NCBI RefSeq assembly: GCF_014202315.1
Contig: NZ_JACHGN010000010.1
Span: 248,001 to 312,000, forward strand
Source of the DNA: Thermocatellispora tengchongensis
GTDB lineage: Bacteria; Actinomycetota; Actinomycetes; Streptosporangiales; Streptosporangiaceae
DNA: 64,000 bases
Direction of reading: 5' to 3'
Position numbers and translations under genes: made by a program
Notes under the pieces: generated by a model
The model's database searches: none
The model's input: the letters and a program-made list of their open reading frames with translations, nothing else
Told to the model about the DNA's origin: nothing
In this document: in pieces, positions 33,402 through 42,081 of the stretch
How the letters are laid out: every line of letters begins with the position of its first letter
How positions within the stretch are numbered: position 1 is the first letter of the stretch

Positions 33402-33562
33402 TTCTCGCGTGAAAGCGGCGTGACGCAGCGGCTGCGCGCCCCCGGCGGCGAGCGGCATGGCCGGCGTGAATCCGCGACGCCCGAGGCGGGGCACGCGACG
33501 CCGGAGGCGATCGGGGCCCGAAAGGGGCGGGGAATTGATGGCGTAAAGGGCGGGCGGCTCGC

Positions 33563-33568
33563 TATAGT
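33563..33568 (+). promoter_or_regulatory. Candidate -10 (TATAGT) for helD
   Basis: TATAGT about 71 bp before the TTG start of the HelD gene. The leader between them is unusually AT-rich for this genome (33600-33630). No clear -35 consensus. Confidence 0.45.
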
Positions 33569-33638
33569 TGACTCTTCGAATAGCCCGAACCGCAAAACTC
33601 ACACTCGCCCAAAGATATTATTCCATGGGGGCTCGGAA

Positions 33639-35933
33639 TTGTCAACTGCCGACATCGCCGCAGAGCGGCAATACGTCCACATGCTCTATGAAAGGCTCGA
33701 CGACCTGCGCGAATACGTCTCCGGCCGACTGTGCGCGGTGCTGCGCGAAAACGGGGGAACGGCGCAGTCGCTCGTCGAGCGTGAGACGGCGGCGGCGCGC
33801 TATCACGAGCGGCTGGCGCATCTGCAGGCGGCCGAGAACGGGCTGTGCTTCGGCCGGCTGGATTTCCGCGACGGCGAGCGCAGGTACATCGGCAGAATCG
33901 GCCTGCTCGACGACGGCGACGGCGACCCGCTGCTGCTCGACTGGCGGGCCCCGGCCGCGCGCGCCTTCTACCTGGCCACCGCCGCCTCGCCCGACGGCGT
34001 GCGCAGGCGGCGGCACATCAGGATCAGGCACCGCGACGTCACCGAGATCAACGACGAGATCCTGGACCTGGAGGGCGCCCGGCAGGAGGGCGGGGTCACC
34101 GGGGAGGCCGCGCTGCTGGCCGCGGTCAGCGCCACCCGCACCGGCCGGATGGGCGACATCGTCGAGACCATCCAGGCCGAGCAGGACCGGATCATCCGCG
34201 ACGAGCACCGGGGCGTGCTGGTCGTGCAGGGCGGGCCCGGCACCGGCAAGACCGTCGTGGCGCTGCACCGCGCCGCGTGCCTGCTCTACACCCACCGCGA
34301 GACCCTGGCCCGGCGCGGGGTGCTGATCGTCGGCCCCAACACCACCTTCCTGCGTTACATCGGCCAGGTGCTCCCCTCGCTGGGCGAGACCGGGGTGCTG
34401 CTGGCCACGGTCGGCGAGCTGTATCCCGGCCTGGTCGCGCGCCGAGCCGAGCCGGCCGCCGCCGCCGAGATCAAGGGCCGGGCCGCGATGGCGGAGGTCG
34501 TGGCCGCCGCCGTGCGCGACCGGCAGTGGGTGCCCGAGGACGCCCTGGACGTGGTGCTCGACCGCGAGACGGTGCCGCTGACCCGGGCCGACTGCGAGCG
34601 CATCCGCGAGCGGGCCAGGGCGTCCCTGCTGCCGCACAACCAGGCGCGGCCGATCGTGTTCCGGGGCGTGGTGGACGCGCTGGCCCGTACCATCGCCGAC
34701 CTCTACGGCGAGGACGTGCTCGGCGGGGAGAACCTGTTCGGAGAGGAGGACGTCGAGGAGATCCGCGCGGAGCTGCGCACCGACCCCGGGGTGCGCGAGG
34801 CCGTGGACCGGCTGTGGCCCGCGCTCACCCCGCAGGACCTGCTCACCGGCCTGTACGCCTCCGCCGAGTGGATCGCCGCCGCGGCCCCCGGGCTCACCGA
34901 GGCCGAGCGCGCCCTGCTGCTGCGCGAGCCCGGCGGCGGCTGGACGCCCGCCGACGTGCCGCTGCTCGACGAGGCCGCGGAACTGCTCGGCGAGGACACC
35001 AGCGCCGCCGAGGCCGAGGCCCGCCGCCGCCACCGGGAGCAGGTCGCCTTCGCCCAGGAGGTGCTGCACATCGCCGAGGGCTCCCGCTCCACCGACCAGG
35101 AGGACGACGTGGAGGACGTGCTGTCGGTGACCGACCTGCTCGACGCCGAGGCGCTGGCCGGACGGCACGAGGACGCCGACACCCGCACGGCCGCCGAGCG
35201 CGCCGCGGCCGACCGCACCTGGACCTTCGGCCACGTGATCGTGGACGAGGCGCAGGAGCTGTCGCCGATGGCCTGGCGGCTGCTCATGCGGCGCTGCCCG
35301 ACCCGGTGGATGACCCTGGTGGGCGACGTGGCGCAGACCGGCGACCCGGCCGGCGCGTCGTCCTGGGAGGAGGTGCTGGCGCCGTACGCGGGCGACCGCT
35401 GGCGGCTGGCCCGGCTCAACGTCAACTACCGCATGCCCGCCGAGATCGCCGAGGTGGCCGCGGACGTGCTGGCCGAGCTGGACCCCGGGCTCGAATCGCC
35501 CAGATCCGTACGCGCGACCGGCGTGCGCCCGTGGCGGCTGCGCTGCGAGGACCTGGCCGCGGGCCTGCCCGAGCTGGTACGCCGCGAGGCCGCCGCGGCG
35601 GGGGAGGGGCGGGTGGCGGTGATCGTACCGGCCGGCCGCCTGGCCGAGGCCGAGCCCGCCGTGGTCGCCGCCGCGCCCGGCGCGTCCGTCTCGGGCCGCG
35701 ACGCGGAGGTCGATCTGGAGCGCCCGGTGAGCCTGCTGACCGTGCGCGACGCCAAGGGCCTGGAGTTCGACTCGGTGATCCTGGTCGATCCCGCCGGGAT
35801 CGTGGCCGAGTCGCCGCGCGGCCTGAACGACCTGTACGTCGCGCTCACCCGCGCCACCCAGCGCCTCGGCGTCGTCCACCCCGGGCCCGTCCCGGCGCAC
35901 CTGGCCCGGCTGGAGGAAACCCTGGCCGACTGA
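33639..35933 (+). CDS. helD: HelD-like superfamily 1 helicase (RNA polymerase recycling factor)
   Basis: 764 aa from TTG 33639. An N-terminal coiled coil (AAERQYVHMLYERLDDLREYV) inserts into RNA polymerase in known HelD proteins. Walker A QGGPGTGKTVVALHRAA around residue 200; Walker B-like VIVDEAQELSPMAWRLLMRR; later motifs GDVAQTGDPA, LNVNYRMPAEIAEVA and a terminal LYVALTRATQRL. HelD frees stalled RNA polymerase from DNA and can confer rifampicin tolerance. The frame is open back to 33420, but that part is unlike the family; TTG 33639 begins right before the conserved coiled coil. A TATAGT at 33563 fits this start. Confidence 0.88.
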   Translation: MSTADIAAERQYVHMLYERLDDLREYVSGRLCAVLRENGGTAQSLVERETAAARYHERLAHLQAAENGLCFGRLDFRDGERRYIGRIGLLDDGDGDPLLLDWRAPAARAFYLATAASPDGVRRRRHIRIRHRDVTEINDEILDLEGARQEGGVTGEAALLAAVSATRTGRMGDIVETIQAEQDRIIRDEHRGVLVVQGGPGTGKTVVALHRAACLLYTHRETLARRGVLIVGPNTTFLRYIGQVLPSLGETGVLLATVGELYPGLVARRAEPAAAAEIKGRAAMAEVVAAAVRDRQWVPEDALDVVLDRETVPLTRADCERIRERARASLLPHNQARPIVFRGVVDALARTIADLYGEDVLGGENLFGEEDVEEIRAELRTDPGVREAVDRLWPALTPQDLLTGLYASAEWIAAAAPGLTEAERALLLREPGGGWTPADVPLLDEAAELLGEDTSAAEAEARRRHREQVAFAQEVLHIAEGSRSTDQEDDVEDVLSVTDLLDAEALAGRHEDADTRTAAERAAADRTWTFGHVIVDEAQELSPMAWRLLMRRCPTRWMTLVGDVAQTGDPAGASSWEEVLAPYAGDRWRLARLNVNYRMPAEIAEVAADVLAELDPGLESPRSVRATGVRPWRLRCEDLAAGLPELVRREAAAAGEGRVAVIVPAGRLAEAEPAVVAAAPGASVSGRDAEVDLERPVSLLTVRDAKGLEFDSVILVDPAGIVAESPRGLNDLYVALTRATQRLGVVHPGPVPAHLARLEETLAD

Positions 35934-35974
35934 ACAGGCCGCTCGACAACAGGCCGGTTGACCGAACAGGCCGG

Positions 35975-38752
35975 TCAACTGAACAGGCGGGCAAGCTCGA
36001 CCCGGGAGCGGACGTCCAGCCGGGCGAAGATGTTGCGCAGGTGGTGCTCCACCGTGCGCACGCTCAGAAACAGCTGCGCGGCGACCTCCCGGTTCGTGGC
36101 GCCCTCGGCGACCATGCGGGCGATCTGGAGCTGCTGCGCGGTCAGCTCCCGGGCCGGCCGTGACGCCTCGCGGGGCTGGACCGCCTCGCCCGAGGCCCGC
36201 AGCTCGCCGCGCGCCTGCTCGGCCCACAGGCGGGCGTCGAAGCGCTCGAAGGTCTGCAGCGCGCCGTGCAGGTGCTCGCGGGCGGCCCCGGGGCGGCGGC
36301 TGCGGCGCAGCGCGCTGCCGTACAGCAACTGGGTCCTGGCCAGCTCGAACTCCGAGGACCCGGCCCGGTGCAGCTCCAGGGCGTGCCGGAAGCGGTCGTC
36401 GGCCTCGCGCGGCGGGGCGAGCAGGGCGTGGCAGCGGGCGGCGAGCGCCAGCCGGTCGGGGCTGGCGGTGCTGGACACCCACCGGTCGAGCACCGCCAGC
36501 GCCGCCCGCGCCCGCTCCCGGTCGCCGGTGCGCACGGCCGCCTCCACGAAGTGCGGCGTGGCGATCACCCGTACGACGACGTGGCCGCCGCCGCCCGAGC
36601 CCGCCGTGGCCCGCAGCCGGTCGGCCGCGGCGGCGGTGTTGCCCGACGACAGGTCCAGCACCGCGAGCGCCCAGTTGCTCAGCGCGCTGGTCAGGCCGAG
36701 CCCGTGCGCGTCGGCCAGCTCGATGGCGGCGCGGGAGCGGATGCGGCAGGTCTCGGCGTCGCCCTGCACCGCGGCCGACAGCGCCAGCCAGGCCAGGTGC
36801 TGGGCCGCGCTGTTGCGCTGCCCGGTCTCCTCGGCCCGCCGGTAGCCCTCCAGCGCGTTGGCGGCGACCGAGGCGTACCTGCCGAGCCAGCTCTCGGCGT
36901 GCACCAGGAACTCCAGCGCGTGCGGCACCGCCGCGGCCGCCCGCCGCGCCCGCGCGGTGTCCACCGCCCTGGACGACAGCGCGAGCGCGTGCTCGTCCTC
37001 GCCCAGCAACAGGCTGGCGACGCTGGCCCACACCAGCACCGAGGGGTTGGCCACCGAGGAGGACAGCTCCAGCACCCGGCGCAGCGGCCCGGTGGCCTGA
37101 TCGTGCCGGCCGCTGAAGGTGGCCGCCAGGCCGTCCAGGTACTCGAACATGAGCTGGGTCGCCGCCGGGTCGTCGGGGCGGCGCAGCGCGGTGGCGTGCC
37201 GGGCGATGGCGAGATAGCGCTCGTGGTCCCCGGCCAGGTAGCTCGCCTCGCCCGCCCGCATCAGTGCCCGCACCGCAAGGGCGCGGTCGCGGTCGAGCAG
37301 CCACTCCGCCGCCGCCAGCAGCTCGTCGCGGGCGTGCGCGGGCTCGCCGCCGCGCAGCTCCAGGTGGCCCCGGATCAGCTCCGCCCGCACCCGCAGCTCG
37401 GGGGAGGTGGTCAGCGGGTGCAGCCGGGCCAGCAGGATTCTGGTGCGGCCCGGCTGCCCGGCCAGCCACGCGTCGTACGCCGCCGCCGCCAGCCGCGCGG
37501 CCTTGTCCGCGCGGCGCGCCGTCAGCTCGGCGGCCCGCTCGAAGGCCAGCGACGACTCCACGTACCCGCCCTGGCCGCGCGCCTCGCTCGCCGCCCGGTG
37601 CAGCTCGCCGGCCAGTTCCTCGCGCGGCCCGTCCAGGGCGGCGGCGCGGTGCCACGCCTGGCGCAGCCGGTGGTGGTCGTGGTCCAGCAGCCGGGCCAGG
37701 GTCCGGTGCGCGGCGCGCCGCCGCGCCAGCGACGCCTCCTGGTACACGATCGAGCGGACCAGCGGCTCCCGGAACCCGACCTCGCGCCCGCGCACCTCGA
37801 CGATGCCCTCGGCCTCGGCGGGCTCCAGCGCGGCCAGCGCGTGCTCCGGTTCCACCGCGCGCATCAGCGTGTCGGTCTCCAGATGCGGGTCTGCCGCCAC
37901 CATCAGCAGCACGGCCCGGGTCGCCTCGGGCAGGCGGGCCAGGCGGCGGGCGTGCGCGCGCCAGAGCCGGCCCCCGGGGGGCAGGGTCTCGGGCGGCGGC
38001 GCCGAGCCCCATAACTGCGCCGGGGTCAGCGCCCCGGCCAGCTCGATCAGCGCCAGCGGGTTGCCGCAGCCCGCGTCCAGCACGGCCGCGCGCACGTCCT
38101 CGGGCACGCCCTCCGGCAGCAGGCCGTCCAGCAGCGCGCGTGAGGCTTCGGCGTCCAGCGGGCGGAGCGTGCGCTCGGGGATCGCCGGCAGGCCCACGCC
38201 GCGCAGCCCGGCTCCGTCGCTCCCGGCGAACAGCAGCAGCACCGGCTCGCCGCGCAGCCGCCTGGCCGCGAAGAACAGCGCCTCGCGGCTGGCCGGGTCG
38301 AGCAGGTGCACGTCGTCCACGCAGGCCAGCACCGGCCGCTCGCGGGCCGTGGCGAGCAGCAGGTTGAGCACGGCCGCGTGCAGCACCAGGCCGCCGGTCG
38401 CGGTGCCGGTCTCCAGCGCCTGGGTCAGCGCGGCGGCCTGCGCCCACGGCAGCGCGGCCAGCCGGTCGGTGACCGGGCGCAGCAGGGCGTGCAGCCCGGA
38501 GAAGGGCAGCAGGTGCTCGGACTCGGCCCCGGACGCGCGCAGCACCGTGAAGCCGCCCTCGCCGGGGTCGCACGCCGCGTGCGCGGCGGCGTAGTCGAGC
38601 ATCGTCGTCTTGCCCAGGCCCGGCGCGCCGAGCAGGAGCAGGGCGCCGCCGGACTCCCGGGCGCCCGCGATGAGATCCCGCAGCAGCGCCCGCTCGGCCT
38701 CCCGGCCGTGGCACGCCCGCGCGCCGCCGTGACGTTCGTGGGACACGCCCAC
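35975..38752 (-). CDS. LAL-type LuxR regulator (AAA ATPase + LuxR HTH)
   Basis: About 925 aa. N-terminal AAA_16 ATPase with Walker A LLLGAPGLGKTTMLDY and Walker B-like VLACVDDVHLLDP, a long TPR-like helical middle (about 330-830), and a C-terminal LuxR HTH (about 865-925): ELTAQQLQIARMVAEGATNR, EVAAQLFLSVRTVEHHLRNI. LALs are ATP-dependent activators, often of secondary metabolism or sugar use. GTG 38752 or GTG 38746 both suit; neither has a ribosome site, so it may be leaderless. Converges with helD; the 3' ends are separated by a GTTGACC/GGTCAAC hairpin. No biosynthetic cluster lies beside it. Confidence 0.9.
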   Translation of the reverse strand: MGVSHERHGGARACHGREAERALLRDLIAGARESGGALLLLGAPGLGKTTMLDYAAAHAACDPGEGGFTVLRASGAESEHLLPFSGLHALLRPVTDRLAALPWAQAAALTQALETGTATGGLVLHAAVLNLLLATARERPVLACVDDVHLLDPASREALFFAARRLRGEPVLLLFAGSDGAGLRGVGLPAIPERTLRPLDAEASRALLDGLLPEGVPEDVRAAVLDAGCGNPLALIELAGALTPAQLWGSAPPPETLPPGGRLWRAHARRLARLPEATRAVLLMVAADPHLETDTLMRAVEPEHALAALEPAEAEGIVEVRGREVGFREPLVRSIVYQEASLARRRAAHRTLARLLDHDHHRLRQAWHRAAALDGPREELAGELHRAASEARGQGGYVESSLAFERAAELTARRADKAARLAAAAYDAWLAGQPGRTRILLARLHPLTTSPELRVRAELIRGHLELRGGEPAHARDELLAAAEWLLDRDRALAVRALMRAGEASYLAGDHERYLAIARHATALRRPDDPAATQLMFEYLDGLAATFSGRHDQATGPLRRVLELSSSVANPSVLVWASVASLLLGEDEHALALSSRAVDTARARRAAAAVPHALEFLVHAESWLGRYASVAANALEGYRRAEETGQRNSAAQHLAWLALSAAVQGDAETCRIRSRAAIELADAHGLGLTSALSNWALAVLDLSSGNTAAAADRLRATAGSGGGGHVVVRVIATPHFVEAAVRTGDRERARAALAVLDRWVSSTASPDRLALAARCHALLAPPREADDRFRHALELHRAGSSEFELARTQLLYGSALRRSRRPGAAREHLHGALQTFERFDARLWAEQARGELRASGEAVQPREASRPARELTAQQLQIARMVAEGATNREVAAQLFLSVRTVEHHLRNIFARLDVRSRVELARLFS

Positions 38753-38990
38753 AAGTGTTACGCCGGTGTGTCGGGAGGCGGAAGGCCCATCCCCGCCCGC
38801 GCGTCCGGCTGCCTGCGGGAACGCGTCAAGACCGGTGATTACCCGGATACGCGCCCGGCCTCCACCCGATGTCACGTCGCTGCGTCAAGGCGGTCAAGAA
38901 CGAGTAAAGGGATCTTGCCGGTCTCGGCGTACCACATGAGACAGTGCGCACGCTGGATCTCATCCGTCACATCCGCATCGGAGGAGCCGC

Positions 38991-40913
38991 GTGCCCAAGT
39001 CGCTGCGCAGCGGGGTGGCCACCACCCTGCCGGCGGCCCTCGTCCTCGTCATGGCGGTGACCCCGCCGGCGCGGGCGCAGGCCGGACCCGGCATCACCGT
39101 CGAGCAGGGGCGCACCCAGCCGGTGTTCTCCTACGCCGACGCCGTCAGGGAGCACGTCTACGTCGAGTCGGCCATCGACAGCGACGGCGACGGCCGCAAC
39201 GACCGGGTGCGGGTGGACATCATCCGCCCCAGGGAGTCGGGACCGGGCCTCAAGGTGCCCGCGATCATCGACGAGAGCCCGTACTACGACAACTCCGGCC
39301 GGGGCAACGAGTCGGAGCGGAAGGTCTACGACGCGGCCGGGAACGTCTCCAGGTTCCCGCTGTTCTACGACAACTACTTCGTGCCGCGCGGCTACGCGGT
39401 GCTCAACGTGGACATGATCGGCACCACCCGGTCCGAGGGCTGCCCCGCCACCGGCGGCGCGGCCGACGTGCTGGGCGGCAAGGCCGTGATCGACTGGCTC
39501 AACGGGCGGGCCACGGCGTACGGGCCGGACGGCGCGCCGGTGGCCGCGACCTGGGCCACCGGCAAGGCCGCCATGATCGGCAAATCGTACGACGGCACGC
39601 TGGCCAACGCCGTGGCCGCCACCGGGGTGCGCGGGCTGGAGACGATCGTGCCGATCTCGGCGATCAGCTCGTGGTACCGCTACTCGCGCGCCAACGGCCT
39701 GGTCTACAACTACGACTACTCCTCCTGGCTGGCCGACTACGTGGACACCGACCCGCCGGCCAAGTGCGCGGCCGTCCGGGCCCGGATGGACGCCGAGGAC
39801 GGCGACGACACCGGCGACTACAACGCCTTCTGGGCCGAGCGCGACTACCTGGCGGGCGCCATCGCGAACGTGCGCAACGTACGGGCCAGCGTCTTCGCCG
39901 TGCACACGGTCAACGACCTGAACGTCAAGCCCGACCACTTCTCCACCTGGTGGCGGGCGCTGGCCGAGCGCGGCGTGCCCCGCAAGGTGTGGGTGGGCCA
40001 GTACCACCACGTGGACCCCTTCGACTTCCGCCGCGAGGTGTGGGTGGACACGCTGCACCGGTGGTTCGACCACTGGCTGCTCGGCGTCCGGAACGGCATC
40101 ATGCGCGAGCCCCGCGCCGACGTGCAGACCGGCCCGGACACCTGGATCACCCAGCGCGACTGGCCCGCGCCGGCGGTGAACCTGCCGCTGCGTCCCGACG
40201 CCGACGGCTCGCTCGGCCTGGTCCCCGCCCGCAGGGGCGCGACCGCGACGTTCACCGACGTCCGGCAGTCGGAGGACGCCATGGTGGCCGACGCCGGCGT
40301 GCCCCGCGCCGACCGGGCCGCGTTCGTCACCGGCGAGCTTCCGGTGGACCTGCGCCTGTCCGGCACCCCGGAGGTGGACCTGCGCCTGGCCCTGGACAAG
40401 CCGACCGCGAACCTGACCGCGCTCCTGGTGGACTTCGGCGAGTCGGAGCGGGTGGACTGGCGCGTCGGGCAGGGCATCACCACCCTGGCCGAGGAGGACT
40501 GCCACGGCGAGTCCTCCGCCACCGACGACGCCTGCTACCGCAAGACGGTCACCAACGTCGCCACCCGGCCGCTGGAGATCGTCGCCCGGGGCTGGCTCGA
40601 CGCGCAGAACCGCGACTCCCTCAGCGCGCCCAGCCCGATGCCGATCGGCGAGTACGCCCGGGTGCGCTGGGAGACCCTGCCCCAGGACTACACCTTCAAG
40701 AAGGGCCACCGCCTGGCCCTGATCCTGGCCGGCACCGACGCCACGTACACCGGCGAGGCCGCCACCGGCGCCACGGTCACGGTGGACCTGAGCAGGAGCA
40801 AGATCACCATCCCGCTGGCCGTCACCCCGCCCGGCTTCGCGCTGAACAAGCGCGGCGGCTGGCAGGGCCCGCCCAGGATCACCCTGCCGACCCCGGAGGC
40901 CAGGCTCCACTGA
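38991..40913 (+). CDS. Secreted Xaa-Pro dipeptidyl-peptidase-like hydrolase (CocE/NonD)
   Basis: 640 aa. Signal peptide 1-31 (LRSGVATTLPAALVLVMAVTPPARAQA). Alpha/beta-hydrolase PepX domain: nucleophile Ser in MIGKSYDGTLANAV, Asp in VNDLNVKPDHF, His in QYHHVDPFDF. The C-terminal PepX_C jelly-roll domain (about 400-640) begins near VPARRGATATFTDV. Removes Xaa-Pro dipeptides or cleaves acyl esters outside the cell. GTG 38991 is preceded by GGAGGA at 38981-38986. Monocistronic, divergent from the LAL gene. Confidence 0.92.
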   Translation: MPKSLRSGVATTLPAALVLVMAVTPPARAQAGPGITVEQGRTQPVFSYADAVREHVYVESAIDSDGDGRNDRVRVDIIRPRESGPGLKVPAIIDESPYYDNSGRGNESERKVYDAAGNVSRFPLFYDNYFVPRGYAVLNVDMIGTTRSEGCPATGGAADVLGGKAVIDWLNGRATAYGPDGAPVAATWATGKAAMIGKSYDGTLANAVAATGVRGLETIVPISAISSWYRYSRANGLVYNYDYSSWLADYVDTDPPAKCAAVRARMDAEDGDDTGDYNAFWAERDYLAGAIANVRNVRASVFAVHTVNDLNVKPDHFSTWWRALAERGVPRKVWVGQYHHVDPFDFRREVWVDTLHRWFDHWLLGVRNGIMREPRADVQTGPDTWITQRDWPAPAVNLPLRPDADGSLGLVPARRGATATFTDVRQSEDAMVADAGVPRADRAAFVTGELPVDLRLSGTPEVDLRLALDKPTANLTALLVDFGESERVDWRVGQGITTLAEEDCHGESSATDDACYRKTVTNVATRPLEIVARGWLDAQNRDSLSAPSPMPIGEYARVRWETLPQDYTFKKGHRLALILAGTDATYTGEAATGATVTVDLSRSKITIPLAVTPPGFALNKRGGWQGPPRITLPTPEARLH

Positions 40914-40993
40914 TCCCCGCCGACCCCGGGGGCGCGGGCGCAAGGGGCCTCGCGTCCGCGCTCCCGGTCACCTGTAAGCAGGGCGTAAGAAAG

Positions 40994-41023
40994 CGCAACG
41001 GCTTGCGGAGATCCGCGTATAGT
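40994..41023 (+). promoter_or_regulatory. LacI-type operator overlapping promoter of a leaderless gene
   Basis: CGCAACGGCTTGCG (40994-41007; GCAA-N4-TTGC core) sits at the -35 region, and TATAGT (41018-41023) ends seven bases before the ATG at 41031. Transcription would start at or next to the ATG, so the mRNA is predicted leaderless, and repressor binding would block RNA polymerase: autoregulation. Confidence 0.65.
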
Positions 41024-41030
41024 TTGCGGT

Positions 41031-42044
41031 ATGACGCGGCGGCTTGCAGAGGTGGCGAAGAAGGTCGGGGTCTCCGAGGCGACGGTGAGCCGGGTGCTCA
41101 ACGGCAAGCCCGGGGTCTCCGAGGCGACCCGCGAGGCGGTGCTGACCGCGCTGGACGTCCTGGGCTACGAGCGGCCGACCCAGCTCCGCGGTGACCGGGC
41201 CCGGCTGGTCGGCCTGGTGCTGCCCGAGCTGGGCAACCCGATATTCCCCGCGTTCGCCGAGGTCGTGGGCGGCGCGCTGGCGCAGCAGGGGTTCACCTCG
41301 GTGCTGTGCACGCGCACCGTGGGCGGGGTCTCCGAGGCCGACTACGTCGAGCTGCTGCTGGCCCAGCAGGTCTCCGGCGTGGTGTTCGCCGGCGGCCTGT
41401 ACGCCCAGGCCGACGCCTCGCACGCCCACTACGAGCGGCTGCGCGAGCGCGGCCTGCCGACGGTGCTGGTGAACGCGGCCGTCGAGGCGCTCGGCTTCCC
41501 CCAGGTCTCCTGCGACGACGCCGTGGCCGCCGAGATGGCCCTGGGGCACCTCGTCGCGCTCGGCCACGAGCGGATCGGCATGGTGCTCGGGCCGTCCGAC
41601 CACGTGCCGTCGGCCCGCAAGCTGGAGGCGTTCTCGGCCCGCGCCCGCGCCCTGGGCGTCACCCTGGAGGACGCGCTGGTCGAGCGGACCATGTTCTCGC
41701 TGGAGGGCGGCCACGCCGCCGCCACCCGCCTGGTGCGCCGCGGCGCCACCGGCATCGTGTGCGCCAGCGACCTGCTCGCCCTGGGCGCGATCCGGGCCGC
41801 CCGCCGCGCCGGCATGAGCGTGCCCGCCGACGTCTCGGTGATCGGCTTCGACGACTCGGCGCTGATGAACTGCACCGATCCGCCGCTGACCACCGTCCGC
41901 CAGCCCATCGACGCCATGGGCCGCGCGGCCGTCGAGCTGCTGGTGGCGCAGATCGACAAGGCCGTCGTCCCGGCCGACGAGCTGCTGTTCGAGCCCGAGC
42001 TGGTGGTGCGCGCCTCCACCGCGCCGGCCCGCCGGCCCGGGTAG
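41031..42044 (+). CDS. LacI-family transcriptional regulator
   Basis: 337 aa. N-terminal LacI HTH (RRLAEVAKKVGVSEATVSRV, LNGKPGVSEATREAVLTALD) including the hinge helix region, then a periplasmic-binding-protein-like effector domain (about 62-335: LVGLVLPELGNPIFPAFAEV ... DVSVIGFDDSALMNCTDPPL). It senses a sugar; which one is not evident. No transporter or hydrolase follows it, so its regulon probably lies elsewhere. It is the only LacI protein here and could in principle read the CelR box 10 kb away, but its own candidate operator (GCAA-N4-TTGC) differs from TGGGAGCGCTCCCA. Confidence 0.92.
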   Translation: MTRRLAEVAKKVGVSEATVSRVLNGKPGVSEATREAVLTALDVLGYERPTQLRGDRARLVGLVLPELGNPIFPAFAEVVGGALAQQGFTSVLCTRTVGGVSEADYVELLLAQQVSGVVFAGGLYAQADASHAHYERLRERGLPTVLVNAAVEALGFPQVSCDDAVAAEMALGHLVALGHERIGMVLGPSDHVPSARKLEAFSARARALGVTLEDALVERTMFSLEGGHAAATRLVRRGATGIVCASDLLALGAIRAARRAGMSVPADVSVIGFDDSALMNCTDPPLTTVRQPIDAMGRAAVELLVAQIDKAVVPADELLFEPELVVRASTAPARRPG

Positions 42045-42052
42045 AGCGTCCT

Positions 42053-42073
42053 GCAACCGCTTGCGCGCGGTTG
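42053..42073. promoter_or_regulatory. Second GCAA-N4-TTGC box, nested in a hairpin
   Basis: GCAACCGCTTGC (42053-42064) has the same core as the box upstream of the LacI gene. It overlaps CAACCGC-TTGCGC-GCGGTTG (42054-42073), a 7-bp stem that may be the terminator between the LacI gene and the convergent SARP gene. Operator or terminator role undecided. Confidence 0.5.
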
Positions 42074-42081
42074 TCGAATTA

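Noticed and set aside
33420-33638. N-terminal extension of HelD by 73 codons
   Set aside because: Sequence is unlike the family, crosses the likely promoter at 33563 and begins inside the spacer after the GH6 terminator.
35950-35980. GTTGACC/GGTCAAC hairpin as a GntR operator like the one at 58431
   Set aside because: The arms are 9 bases apart and lie between convergent gene ends; better read as a weak terminator.
33642-38714. Open frame of nearly 1700 codons on the minus strand
   Set aside because: Covers helD in antisense and the LAL gene in another frame; Arg/Ala/Gly/Pro-rich with no domain.
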